Origin: Streptococcus suis
GTDB lineage: Bacteria; Bacillota; Bacilli; Lactobacillales; Streptococcaceae
Assembly (NCBI RefSeq): GCF_002964575.1
Contig: NZ_POQQ01000026.1
Span: forward strand, 62,001 to 126,000
Length of the DNA stretch: 64,000 bases
Reading direction: 5' to 3'
Part shown: one piece after another, positions 23,830 to 33,100 of the stretch
Layout: every line of letters starts with the position of its first letter
Position numbering within the stretch: position 1 is the first letter of the stretch
Notes under the pieces: model-generated
Databases searched by the model: none
Seen by the model: only the letters and a program-made list of their open reading frames with translations
Told to the model about the DNA's origin: nothing
Translations under genes and position numbers: made by a program

Positions 23830-25125
23830 ATGGCTGTTACTAAAATTCACCCCATTAAATCTACTCTGCATTTTGCAATAGACTACATCTTTGAGAAGAA
23901 AAAAACAGATGATCAAACGCTCATTTCGACACACATGTGTTTTCCTACCACTGCTCATTTACAATTCTTACAAACTCGAAAAGAGAATAAAGTAAATGGA
24001 ACGGTACTAGCTAGACACCTGATTCAGTCCTTCTTACCAGGTGAAGTTGACCAAGAAACTGCCCATAAAATTGGACTAGAACTCTGTAAAAATATCTTGA
24101 AAGATGAGTATGAATTTGTACTTACTACTCATATTGACAAAGGCCATATTCATAATCATATTATTTTTAATAATGTCAATTTTAAAACTGGGAAATGCTA
24201 TCAAAGCAATAAACGGACCTATCACCAAATACGGTATACTAGTGATCGCATATGCAAAAAATACAAATTGTCAATTATTGATGAACATTATCAAACCTAT
24301 CGAACGAAATACAAAACCAGAGGAAAATCCCATTATGAGTGGGAACAAAGCCAAAATGGTAAAGGTTGGAAGTCATATTTACAATTTCTTATCGACCTAA
24401 ATATTTCACGTTCGAACTCATGGGACGACTTTCTTGACCGTATGAGGAAATCAAAATGCGAAATCAAATTTGGAAAACACATTGCCTTCAAATATAAAAA
24501 TGCTTCTAGATTCACACGCTCTAAAACAATAGGATCCGACTATACTGAGGAAAGATTGAAAAAAAGAATTGAGAATAATCCGCCTCAACAACTTATTGAT
24601 ACAAGTAAGATTAATGATAAAAAAGGATTGGAATTTTGGGCGAGAAAACACAACTTAAAATCCATGGCACAAGGTCTAGTTGAACTGAGAAACCTAGGTA
24701 TTCAAACAAAAAATGATTTAGAACTTGCCATCGAATCTATTGCTGATAAACAAATCTCGATTCAAGATGAAGTTAAGCAAATTGATAAAGAAATGACGGA
24801 ACTTGGTAAGATAATGAAAAATCTTTACGTCATACAGAAGAATAGACTCATTTATCATCATTATCAGAAGCAACCAAATAATCGCCAGTTCTTAAAAGAA
24901 TATCAGAAAGATATTACTGCCTACAAAAAGGCCAAACAAGACCTTTCACTCAATAATAAATCAGCCAATCCAAAAGACATATTATCCCAGTTAGAACAAT
25001 TGCAAGAAAAAAAGAATACCCTTATGACAGAGTATTCTCAAATAAAATTTCAATTCAACAAACTATATCAGCACAAGAAAAATATTGACTATTACTTTGA
25101 AACTGAACAAAATCGCAATATTTAA
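23830..25125 (+). CDS. Relaxase/mobilization nuclease (PF03432 type)
   Basis: The 431-residue protein nicks oriT and pilots the strand into the recipient. The N-terminal nuclease has the catalytic tyrosine region HFAIDYIF (about residues 14-21) and the metal-binding three-histidine motif HIDKGHIHNHIIFNNV (about 98-113). The C-terminal half is helical and charged (coiled-coil-like) with no known domain. It is transcribed away from the conjugation operon, as is common in this ICE family. The motifs are intact, so the mobilization part looks functional. Confidence 0.93.
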   Translation: MAVTKIHPIKSTLHFAIDYIFEKKKTDDQTLISTHMCFPTTAHLQFLQTRKENKVNGTVLARHLIQSFLPGEVDQETAHKIGLELCKNILKDEYEFVLTTHIDKGHIHNHIIFNNVNFKTGKCYQSNKRTYHQIRYTSDRICKKYKLSIIDEHYQTYRTKYKTRGKSHYEWEQSQNGKGWKSYLQFLIDLNISRSNSWDDFLDRMRKSKCEIKFGKHIAFKYKNASRFTRSKTIGSDYTEERLKKRIENNPPQQLIDTSKINDKKGLEFWARKHNLKSMAQGLVELRNLGIQTKNDLELAIESIADKQISIQDEVKQIDKEMTELGKIMKNLYVIQKNRLIYHHYQKQPNNRQFLKEYQKDITAYKKAKQDLSLNNKSANPKDILSQLEQLQEKKNTLMTEYSQIKFQFNKLYQHKKNIDYYFETEQNRNI

Positions 25126-25127
25126 GA

Positions 25128-25625
25128 TTATCCACCAGCTAGATAATCCATCCGCTTCTTCCATACAGGTATAGAAACAAAGAAGAATAGTATATAGTAA
25201 AATACATCATTAGCAAGGTCATTATTCAAAAACTGTAACCGATAGGTTGCTTCAATGTTTGAATTCAAGATTGATAACAGGGAAGTTATGAAATCAATTG
25301 CCAAACAAATACCTATCCCTACACCAAAATATACTATGACGAAATTGATAATCTTACTTACCTTTGGCAAGTAAATGGTCAACAACAACATTAGAAAACT
25401 ATAGACCACGATTGAAGTCAATCCAAACAAAACATCCCAAAAATAAATCATATTTCCGCTTGAAATTTTACTGGATACTGGTCCGTGTAAAAGATAAATT
25501 GTATAGATAAATACTGCAACGAAATCAATTGCAAAACAAGTAAGCTTAACAGAAGTCTTTGCAAAGAAAAAGAAAAGACAAATTGCTGCAACAATAATTA
25601 GCCCATATAAACTTAACAAAATCAT
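25128..25625 (-). CDS. Small integral membrane protein, unknown
   Basis: The 165-residue protein has about five hydrophobic segments (for example GLIIVAAICLFFFFA at the start and VFYYILFFFVSIPVW near the end) and few charges. It converges with the relaxase gene (2 bases apart) and diverges from the S24 repressor gene. The start at 25625 has an AAAAGGAGTGATACTG ribosome site. No motif was recognised. It might protect the host membrane or exclude other elements, but nothing in the sequence proves that. Confidence 0.75.
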   Translation of the reverse strand: MILLSLYGLIIVAAICLFFFFAKTSVKLTCFAIDFVAVFIYTIYLLHGPVSSKISSGNMIYFWDVLFGLTSIVVYSFLMLLLTIYLPKVSKIINFVIVYFGVGIGICLAIDFITSLLSILNSNIEATYRLQFLNNDLANDVFYYILFFFVSIPVWKKRMDYLAGG

Positions 25626-25720
25626 AACAGTATCACTCCTTTTGCACTTCTAGTTTACTGCATTTCTCATATTTTGTCCGCTCATTATATAGAATTGTCG
25701 AATTATTTTTAAACTAATAC

Positions 25721-25774
25721 TTGTCAAATTACAAAAAATATTTTATACTTTGTGTAAGTTTATAAACTGACACA
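25721..25774 (+). promoter_or_regulatory. Promoter and operator of the S24 repressor cassette
   Basis: TTGTCA (25721-25726) and TATACT (25744-25749) are 17 bases apart. Directly behind the -10 box is a 24-bp near-palindrome (25751-25774) with core AGTTTATAAACT flanked by TGTG and CACA, two mismatching positions. Its position over the transcription start fits autorepression by the protein encoded next. Confidence 0.8.
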
Positions 25775-25787
25775 GAAAGGAGTAATC

Positions 25788-26480
25788 ATGTTCTCTCCAA
25801 AAAAATTAAAAGAAAAAAGAATAGAATTAGGATTTTCACAAGCTGAAATAGCACGAAAACTGAAGATTAGTCGCATGTCTTTTAGTGCCTGGGAAAGCGG
25901 AAAAACCAAACCAAATCAGAAGAATCTTTCCATACTTGCTGATATTTTCGACGTAGAGGAATCTTTTTTTGAATCTGAATATACTATCGTTCAAAACTAT
26001 CTTCTACTCACAGATGAAAATAAATTAGCTGCCGAGGATTATGTTGAACAACTTTTAGCATCTCAATCCATTGCTGAGAATGTTGTGTCACTGTTCTCCT
26101 ATCAGGTGCTTTCCGAAGTTCAATTATCTGCCGGACCAGGTGAAAGTTTCTTTGATGAGTATGAAACAGAAACTGTTTATTCAGAAGATGAATATTCAGG
26201 GTTTGATATAGCAACTTGGATTTCAGGTAACTCAATGGAACCTGTTTACAAAGACGGAGAGGTTGCGTTGATTCGAGCTACTGGATTTGATTATGATGGG
26301 GCTGTCTATGCATTAAACTGGAATGGAGCTCTCTACATCAAGAAACTCTATCGTGAAGAAGACGGCTTTAGAATGGTTTCTATCAATCCAGATGTCGTCG
26401 AGAAATTTATCCCCTTTGAAGATGAAATCAGAATTGTTGGCAAGGTTGTAGGGCACTTCATGCCGGTGATTGGAGGTTAG
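25788..26480 (+). CDS. XRE-S24 (HdiR/LexA-like) repressor
   Basis: The 230-residue protein has an N-terminal Xre helix-turn-helix (LGFSQAEIARKLKISRMSFS, about residues 15-34). A linker leads to a C-terminal S24 peptidase domain with the Ser in SGNSMEP and the Lys in ALYIKKLY. A candidate Ala-Gly self-cleavage site is in QLSAGPGE (about residue 115). Such repressors cut themselves when RecA is activated by DNA damage. It heads a cassette with a Y-family polymerase and likely controls it and perhaps element transfer. The RBS is AAAGGAG. Confidence 0.92.
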   Translation: MFSPKKLKEKRIELGFSQAEIARKLKISRMSFSAWESGKTKPNQKNLSILADIFDVEESFFESEYTIVQNYLLLTDENKLAAEDYVEQLLASQSIAENVVSLFSYQVLSEVQLSAGPGESFFDEYETETVYSEDEYSGFDIATWISGNSMEPVYKDGEVALIRATGFDYDGAVYALNWNGALYIKKLYREEDGFRMVSINPDVVEKFIPFEDEIRIVGKVVGHFMPVIGG

Positions 26481-26482
26481 AG

Positions 26483-26617
26483 ATGTCAAAGTTTGTTAAA
26501 GAAATGATCTACCTCAAGGAAGACCACATTATCTTATCTCTTGAAAAAGAAGAATACGACGTAACAGACCATCTGACAGAATTGGTCGATGAACTAGCAA
26601 AACTAAAAACAAGGTGA
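26483..26617 (+). CDS. 44-residue conserved-looking small protein of the SOS cassette
   Basis: The ORF opens MSKFVKEMIYLKEDHI and ends ELVDELAKLKTR; it is acidic and predicted helical. It starts two bases behind the repressor stop, with GGAGGTTAG just before the ATG, and ends within the start region of the polymerase gene. Good ribosome site and tight packing on both sides argue that it is a real gene. The function is unknown. Confidence 0.65.
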   Translation: MSKFVKEMIYLKEDHIILSLEKEEYDVTDHLTELVDELAKLKTR

Positions 26618-26622
26618 ATAGT

Positions 26623-28038
26623 ATGGGCTATATCGACTATTCAAAAGAACCACGTAGCGATATTGCTTTTGTTGATATGAAATCCTTCTACGCATCCATC
26701 GAATGTGTAGAGAGAGGACTTCACCCGCTCCATACTTCACTTTGTGTCATGAGTAGGGCTGACAACTCTTCTGGTTTAATTTTAGCCTCTTCTCCAATGT
26801 TCAAAAAAGTATTTGGTAAAGGAAATGTCGGTAGAGCCTACGACCTCCCCTTTGATGTTCATACCAGAAAATTTAACTATTACCGTGCTAAAATCTCAGG
26901 ATTGCCAACGGATGCAAAGTTTGTTTCCTTCATAGAAAATTGGGCCAAGCGTACATTTATTGTGCCACCCAGAATGGACTTGTACATTCAAAAAAATCTT
27001 GAAATACAAAAAGTATTTCAAAATTATGCAGATCCAACAGATATTCTGCCTTATTCTATTGATGAGGGATTTATAGACTTAACTTCATCGCTAAATTATT
27101 TTGTTAAAGACAAATCTCTAAGTCGCATAGAAAAGTTGGATGTGGTTTCAGCAAAAATTCAACACGATATTTGGGAAAAAACTGGTGTCTATTCAACTGT
27201 TGGTATGAGTAATGCTAATCCACTTCTTGCCAAATTAGCACTTGATAATGAAGCTAAAACCACTGCTACCATGCGTGCCAATTGGTCCTATGAAGATGTT
27301 GAAACGAAGGTCTGGAACATTCCGAAAATGACTGACTTTTGGGGAATTGGTTCACGAACAGAAAAACGACTAAACAAATTGGGAATCTACAGCATCAAAG
27401 AATTGGCCAACTGTGACCCTACTATCTTGAAAAAAGAATTTGGTGTTATTGGAGTACAACATTGGTTTCATGCTAATGGCATCGATGAAAGTAATGTCCA
27501 TGAACCCTATCGGCCAAAAGAAGTTGGGATTGGTAATTCACAAGTACTTCACAAAGACTATACACGTCAAAGCGATATAGAGCTTGTCCTACGTGAAATG
27601 GCAGAGCAAGTTGCGATTCGGCTACGCAGAAGGCACAAAAAAGCAACTGTAGTTGCCATAAGTGTAGGCTATTCAAACTTCGAAAACAAGAAATCAATCA
27701 ATGTTCAAAGAAAAATTAACCCCAATAATCGTACGCTTGTTTTTCAAGATGAAGTTGTTTCTCTCTTTCGTTCAAAATACGATGGAGGGGCAGTTAGAAG
27801 CATTGCTGTAAGGTACGATGGATTGGTGGATGAAAACTTTACTGTGATTTCACTTTTTGATAATTTTGAAGAAAGCGAAAAAGAGGAAAAATTGGAGACA
27901 ACCATTGATTCCGTTCGTGATCGATTTGGATTTCTTGCTGTACAGAAAGCTAGTTCTTTATTAGAAAATTCAAGGGCAATTGCTCGCAGTAGATTAGTCG
28001 GTGGACATTCCGCTGGAGGATTGGAGGGTTTAAAATGA
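26623..28038 (+). CDS. umuC: Y-family DNA polymerase, UmuC/UvrX-like
   Basis: The 471-residue translesion polymerase carries IAFVDMKSFYASIE (first catalytic Asp and steric Tyr), LPYSIDEGFIDLT (Asp-Glu pair), the helix-hairpin-helix region WGIGSRTEKRLNKLGI and a little-finger domain in the C-terminal third. The ATG at 26623 is preferred over GTG at 26614 because AAGGTGA is correctly spaced before it. Control by the adjacent S24 repressor would make it DNA-damage inducible. Mutagenic polymerase cassettes are common ICE and plasmid cargo. Confidence 0.93.
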   Translation: MGYIDYSKEPRSDIAFVDMKSFYASIECVERGLHPLHTSLCVMSRADNSSGLILASSPMFKKVFGKGNVGRAYDLPFDVHTRKFNYYRAKISGLPTDAKFVSFIENWAKRTFIVPPRMDLYIQKNLEIQKVFQNYADPTDILPYSIDEGFIDLTSSLNYFVKDKSLSRIEKLDVVSAKIQHDIWEKTGVYSTVGMSNANPLLAKLALDNEAKTTATMRANWSYEDVETKVWNIPKMTDFWGIGSRTEKRLNKLGIYSIKELANCDPTILKKEFGVIGVQHWFHANGIDESNVHEPYRPKEVGIGNSQVLHKDYTRQSDIELVLREMAEQVAIRLRRRHKKATVVAISVGYSNFENKKSINVQRKINPNNRTLVFQDEVVSLFRSKYDGGAVRSIAVRYDGLVDENFTVISLFDNFEESEKEEKLETTIDSVRDRFGFLAVQKASSLLENSRAIARSRLVGGHSAGGLEGLK

Positions 28039-28385
28039 TTGATAGAAGTTATCTCCCTTTTAAGGTTGCTAGAGAATATCAAGACCGAAAGATGGCCAAA
28101 TGGATGGGATTTTTCTTATCAGAACATACATCGGGTTTAGAACAAGAACGTAATCGCATTGATTATTCAAGTGAGTTGAGTTTAGCAGATAAACTACTGC
28201 TACTCAATCAACTATATAGCCACCAATTAACTGGTATTCTGACAGTTCCTGGTAGGACTTATGTAGGGAAAGTAAAGAACTTGACTTTTCAATCGATTTC
28301 ATTTGAAACAAAAGAAGGCTACATCAGTATCCAAATATCTGATATTCTTGCAATAGACTTGGAGGTAGAGTATGAATCAGCTTGA
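28035..28385 (+). CDS. YolD-like protein
   Basis: The 116-residue protein has the pattern DRKMAKWMGFFLSEHTSGLE near the start and a small beta-domain at the C-terminus (LTGILTVPGRTYVGKVKNLT). Both resemble YolD-like proteins that pair with UvrX/UmuC polymerases in Bacillus and its phages. The start overlaps the polymerase stop by four bases (ATGA). A UmuD-like regulatory role has been proposed for the family. Assignment is by pattern and position. Confidence 0.75.
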   Translation: MIDRSYLPFKVAREYQDRKMAKWMGFFLSEHTSGLEQERNRIDYSSELSLADKLLLLNQLYSHQLTGILTVPGRTYVGKVKNLTFQSISFETKEGYISIQISDILAIDLEVEYESA

Positions 28386-28671
28386 TTTTAATAAGAACCA
28401 ACTCCAGATGGACTATTTTAGTGACCGTTACCGAAAATTTGAAGCGGATTTCTATCGCTATTCTGCTCTAGATACACCACTAACATTTTTAACAGATGAT
28501 ATTATGCTTGCCATGGCCAAATCTCAAAAATCCTATTTCAAATTGAACAAAGAAAACGCTAAAGATTATCAAGACCATTATTTTATGTTCAATGTTGAAT
28601 CACTAAAAGATAATAGGCTTGTTCGTTTATATCAGTATCTAGGAGTAAAAACAAGACCTACTAATCTCTAA
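28372..28671 (+). CDS. Small protein of the SOS cassette, unknown
   Basis: The 99-residue soluble protein opens MNQLDFNKNQLQMDYFSDRY and contains DTPLTFLTDDIMLAMAKSQK. It overlaps the YolD-like gene by 14 bases, has GGAGGTAGAGT before the ATG, and is the last gene of the S24-UmuC cassette. I do not recognise the family with certainty; similar short proteins accompany umuC in streptococcal elements. Confidence 0.7.
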   Translation: MNQLDFNKNQLQMDYFSDRYRKFEADFYRYSALDTPLTFLTDDIMLAMAKSQKSYFKLNKENAKDYQDHYFMFNVESLKDNRLVRLYQYLGVKTRPTNL

Positions 28672-28723
28672 CTTCAACTTATCCTGAGACTAATTGCAGA
28701 ATAGTGATTTTTTTGTAAAATAC

Positions 28724-28752
28724 TTGATTTAATAGAACATTTTCTATATAAT
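28724..28752 (+). promoter_or_regulatory. Promoter of the putative structured RNA
   Basis: TTGATT (28724-28729) and TATAAT (28747-28752) are exactly 17 bases apart, predicting a transcript start near 28759. No translated gene begins within the next 150 bases except a doubtful 37-codon ORF. Confidence 0.72.
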
Positions 28753-28758
28753 AAAACT

Positions 28759-28906
28759 GTAGATAACAAGAGTATTTACTAAGCGTTGAAGGTCTATGGT
28801 CGGTTGGTTTGACTGTGGCTGGAGCTTTACCAGGGTTGTGTGTGAACACCTCAAGCCAACACTGAAAACACTCATTACTAAGGGCAGGTTATCCTGTCCT
28901 TTTTTC
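28759..28906 (+). ncRNA. Putative structured RNA or leader with intrinsic terminator
   Basis: A transcript of about 148 nt is bounded by a good promoter and a terminator (AGGGCAGG-TTAT-CCTGTCCT, 28881-28900, then T7). Inside, GTTGGTTTGA (28803-28812) pairs with TCAAGCCAAC (28851-28860). That stem encloses CTGG/CCAG and GTGT/ACAC hairpins, a junction-like fold. A 37-codon ORF from 28796 runs into the terminator but has a poor ribosome site. The terminator lies 12 bases before the PBECR4 gene, so the RNA may be an attenuating leader for it or an independent small RNA. No known RNA family was recognised. Confidence 0.55.
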
Positions 28907-28917
28907 TAAGGAAATAC

Positions 28918-29508
28918 ATGGAATCATTATTACTCTCATCCGCAAGAAATTATAAAAAACTCCTTTCAAAAACCTATCAAATTATTTTAGGACGAAAAGG
29001 ACAACAAACAACTCTCAATCTTACGTTTTCTGAGGAACATTTTGTACACTTAGCAGGTATACATAAGTTAAGAGGTTTATCTTTACCCACCAGATCTAAG
29101 CACGAAATCTATAATTTGATTTTGAAAAAAACAATCTCCGAAGAATTGCTAACTAGGTCAAATGGTTTTACTGATATATGTGGAAGGTTGCGTATTCTCG
29201 AAATACTCAGAGAAAGTTTTTCTTCACCAACTCTATCAGTACGATTTACAAAACTATATCCAATCAAGGGAAGCAAGATTCGATGGGAGTATCTATTAGA
29301 ATTTACGTTCGACAATAAAATCGGTTATCTATTTCTTGATAGACAGAGAGATTCCAAAGAGCCAAATCAGTATATACCTGTTTCAACCTTTGAAAAATCA
29401 ACTCGTGACTACACAATGAATCAAGTAAGGTATACAGTATTAGAGATAATTGAAATTGACCATCAAACTAAGCAAAGCACAACACTTTACTCCAGACCGA
29501 AAAAATAA
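28918..29508 (+). CDS. PBECR4-type nuclease domain protein
   Basis: The 196-residue protein contains HLAGIHKLRGLSLPTRSKHE, followed by a helix and two beta-rich stretches (WEYLLEFTFDNKIGYLFLDR). These fit the PBECR4 fold of phage and element barnase/EndoU/colicin E5/RelE-like nucleases. It starts 12 bases behind the terminator of the structured RNA and ends at a bidirectional terminator, so it is a single-gene unit. It may be a toxin or an anti-phage RNase. The nuclease role is from family similarity only. Confidence 0.7.
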   Translation: MESLLLSSARNYKKLLSKTYQIILGRKGQQTTLNLTFSEEHFVHLAGIHKLRGLSLPTRSKHEIYNLILKKTISEELLTRSNGFTDICGRLRILEILRESFSSPTLSVRFTKLYPIKGSKIRWEYLLEFTFDNKIGYLFLDRQRDSKEPNQYIPVSTFEKSTRDYTMNQVRYTVLEIIEIDHQTKQSTTLYSRPKK

Positions 29509-29542
29509 GCTAGACCTCCAAAATCGGAAGTCTAGCTTATTT
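29503..29542. terminator. Bidirectional terminator between convergent units
   Basis: AAATAAGCTAGAC (29503-29515) and GTCTAGCTTATTT (29530-29542) form a perfect 13-bp stem. It separates the plus-strand nuclease gene from the end of the minus-strand conjugation operon, and A/T runs occur on both sides. Confidence 0.88.
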
Positions 29543-30183
29543 CATAATTCCATCCCTTTATCCTGTTTAGGTTTAGTTTGTTCTGATTTTGTTTGTTGGG
29601 AATACTCTTTCAATGCTCCTAACGTTGAAGGTTTCTCTTCTTTCGCAGCCTTCTCCTCCAGGGATTTCTTTCTCGTTTTTAAGATTTTTATATTCTTAAC
29701 AACAAGGTTACTGAAGAGTTTTCCTTCATACTCATCATACTTCATCTGACCTGTTAACTTAACAAAATCCCCTTTCTTTAATTGCTCTGCAAAGTCAGCC
29801 CGTCCGTTATAAGCTATTACCTTCGTAAATTGCGTATTCCCCTCTTCATCATTGCGTGCTATGGAAAAATTTGCAACTTTAAAATTCTCACCATCCGCAC
29901 CTCGAAATACGTTAACTTCAACATCTTTCGTAACATTGCCAACAAATTCAACATTAACTAGGGATATTTGGCTCTTATCAGTTTCTAATGTTTCAATAAT
30001 CGCATCTATATTGGAATGCAACAAACCTGAAATTGAATCATCATCCATATAGGCCTGGTAGACTTGTTCCAACAAGTCTGGGTCTGAAATATCCTTTTCA
30101 ATTGAAATAATGGCCTTGGTAAAGTCTGCATAGTTTTCTTTCAACATATTTTCTAAGGTTGATTTCATTTCTTCAAAATTCAT
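29542..30183 (-). CDS. OB-fold single-strand DNA-binding-like protein
   Basis: The 213-residue protein has a helical N-terminal segment to about residue 70 and then an SSB-like OB domain ([55 protein letters not shown]). The C-terminal tail is low-complexity and ends KQDKGMEL, not the acidic DDDLPF tip of housekeeping SSB. It is the last gene of the long operon and overlaps the helicase gene by four bases. It probably coats transferred or replicating ICE DNA together with that helicase. Confidence 0.83.
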   Translation of the reverse strand: MNFEEMKSTLENMLKENYADFTKAIISIEKDISDPDLLEQVYQAYMDDDSISGLLHSNIDAIIETLETDKSQISLVNVEFVGNVTKDVEVNVFRGADGENFKVANFSIARNDEEGNTQFTKVIAYNGRADFAEQLKKGDFVKLTGQMKYDEYEGKLFSNLVVKNIKILKTRKKSLEEKAAKEEKPSTLGALKEYSQQTKSEQTKPKQDKGMEL

Positions 30184-33100
30184 ATTACTTGCTCCTCTTC
30201 TATTTCTTCTTTATACTGACTTTTGTAGTCACGTTCTTCAACTTCAGCTTTAAAAGCTTGAATTTGTGCTAATGTGGAAGGTCGTTTTTCCTCTCCATCA
30301 ACATCATAGGTTGATTCAAAGACATCACTATCCTTAATATCATGGTCATAACGGTCTGTAATTCCATCGTTATCCATGTCATGATCAAGCGAATCTCTCG
30401 TGTAAGGTAAACCGAGCATTTGACAGGTTGTTTTCTCATCAATTGATAGTAAATCGTCTTTGGTGGAATGTTCTAAAAATAATTTAAAATGCTGTGCTTG
30501 CTCATCTGTTGTACTTCCATCAAACTGACCTGTACTTATATCTGAATCTGCGAAGGTTAATTTCCAAGAAAAATTGGACAAGTCCACACTATACTCAATA
30601 TCATATCCACCAACGTTACTTTTGCTCTTGGCTAAGTAGACTAAATCTCCAGTTGAGAATATATCATTGAATTGTTCTTCTTTACTTTGATTTGATTCTT
30701 TTCTGGAGCCATACTCACGATCCATAAAGTCAACAATCGCTGCTTTAACATCTTCAAGTAAGGGATTGGGGTTATCCAGTTCTTCTACTTCGCCCATGTC
30801 CAAGATACGATTGACCTCTGCTAAACGCAAGGTCTTTTCTTTTAACATATCAGCCTTTTCAAATGGTTTTGTCACCTCTTCTTTTGCTACCTGGAGCTTG
30901 TATTGGACATCTGACAGTCTATTTTCTAGCTTGGATAGTTCTTCATCAATCCGATCCAAAACGTTGTCTAAACGCTGAATATTGCCTTCTGGGCTTTCAC
31001 CAAAATGACCATTGTAAGAAAGATTTCCCTCAATCACAAAATCCATTGCTTGAGCAATCTGATTGAAGAAGGCTGAAAGCTCAAATCCACGATAGTTGCC
31101 AATAGGCATACTGCCTTCAGCTGGAACCAATGGTAAAATTTTCATCAATTCTTCTGCTGCTTCTTTTTTGTCAGAATAAGTCTTACCTAAAATCTCCATT
31201 CCGTTAAATAGGCCATCACCTTGTACTTTAGGCTCACGTCTTTTAATATCTTCATTTACTTTTACAATTTGCCCTTTTAATCGAGTAATCTCTGATGGAT
31301 AATGTTTTGCAATTTTATCTTCTAACTGATAGAGGTTAGATTTATAATTGGATTCCAACATTCGTAACTTCGATACTTCAACATCTAAATCCATCTTTTC
31401 TTTAATAAGTGGATTACCAGTCGCAAGTGCTTTAATTTCTGCATAGTTCAAGGTATTCTCATCAACATCATCAGCCACGCGCACAGGTGTTTTTGAGGTC
31501 ATAATTTGGGAGATAAACTTTTGCTTATTTTCAATGGTCTGCCAAAGGTAGGCATCAAAGGTATTCTCGGTCACATAACGGTAGATATAGACATCCTTGT
31601 TTTCATTCCCCTGACGCACGATACGACCAGACCTTTGCTCCAAATCAGCTGGCCTCCAAGGAACATCTAAATCATGTAAGGCTATTAGTTTACTTTGAAC
31701 GTTTGTTCCTGCTCCCATTTTCGATGTAGAACCAAATAAAATGCGAACATCTCCACTTCTGACCTTGGCAAAGAGTTCTGCCTTTTGCTTTTCATTATTC
31801 GCATCATGTATAAATGCTATTTCATTTTCTGGGATACCTAGTTCAATTAACTTGCCTTTCATATCATCATAAAGATTGAATGTTCCATCCCCTTTAGGTG
31901 TAGACATATCACAAAAAACTAGCTGTGCTGACCGTTGTTCGCTCGATTTTTCCCAAATAGAAAAAATATTTTTTGTGCAGACATTGACCTTACTTTCCGG
32001 ATCATCAGGTAGTAAGGTATTGATTAAACGTTGATCCAAGGCAATCTTTTTTCCATCATTTGTTATTCGTAACATATTATCTTCATGAGGCTCAACTTTT
32101 CTATTACGTACCTTATCAGCTCGTTCAGATAAAGTCTTTAAAATTTCTTTCTGATGGTTCGTTGGTCTGGTTAAAATTGTTTCGTAATGGGCTTGGGGTG
32201 TTGGTAAATTCAAAAGGTCTGCAGTTTTAATATCAGCCATTTCTTTAACAAAGGACATGAGTTCAGGCAAATTATAAAATTTTGAGAATCGTGTCTTACT
32301 ACGATAGGAGTCACCCTCTGGAGATAGTTCGATGGCAGTAACTGTTTCACCGAATGTAGAAGCCCAGGAATCAAAGTGGTGTAAACCTTTTTTCTCCAGG
32401 TCATCATATTGGAGATAACGTTGCATTGTGTAGAGTTCACTCATCGAATTTGACACTGGTGTACCTGTCGCAAAAACAACACCCTTTCCACCTGTCAACT
32501 CGTCCAAATAACGACACTTCATAAACATATCTGAAGATTTCATAGCTTCAGTTTGGCCAATTCCTGCCACGTTTCGCATTTTGGTATAAAGATAAAGATT
32601 TTTGTAGTTATGAGCTTCATCAATATATAGTTTGTCAACTCCCAATTCTTCAAAGGTGACAACATCATCCTTACGGAAATCATCATTTAATTTTTTTAGT
32701 TTGGCTTCTAATTTCTTCTTAGTTCCCTCAAGTTGCTTGACAGTAAAGTTTTGGTCTCTTTGGTACTTATATTCTTCAATAAACTCAACTATATCTTGAA
32801 TTTGACGTTTTAAGTGCTGCTCCTGATATTCCTTACTCATTGGAATCTTCTCAAATTGAGTATGTCCAATAATAACTGCATCATATTCACCAGTCGCTAT
32901 CCTACCAACAAACCGTTTACGATTGGCAGGTTCAAAATCTTTTTTCGTGGCCACCATGATATTGGCAGCTGGATACAACTCCATAAACTCCCGTCCCATT
33001 TGTTCCGTCAAGTGGTTTGGAACAACAAACAAAGCTTTATTGCTCATGCCCAGACGCTTACTTTCAATAGCACTGGCAACCATCTCGAACGTTTTCCCTG

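Noticed and set aside
28796..28909. 37-codon ORF in the structured RNA
   Set aside because: It reads through the terminator stem, the ribosome site is poorly spaced, and the folded structure explains the sequence better; kept only as an alternative.
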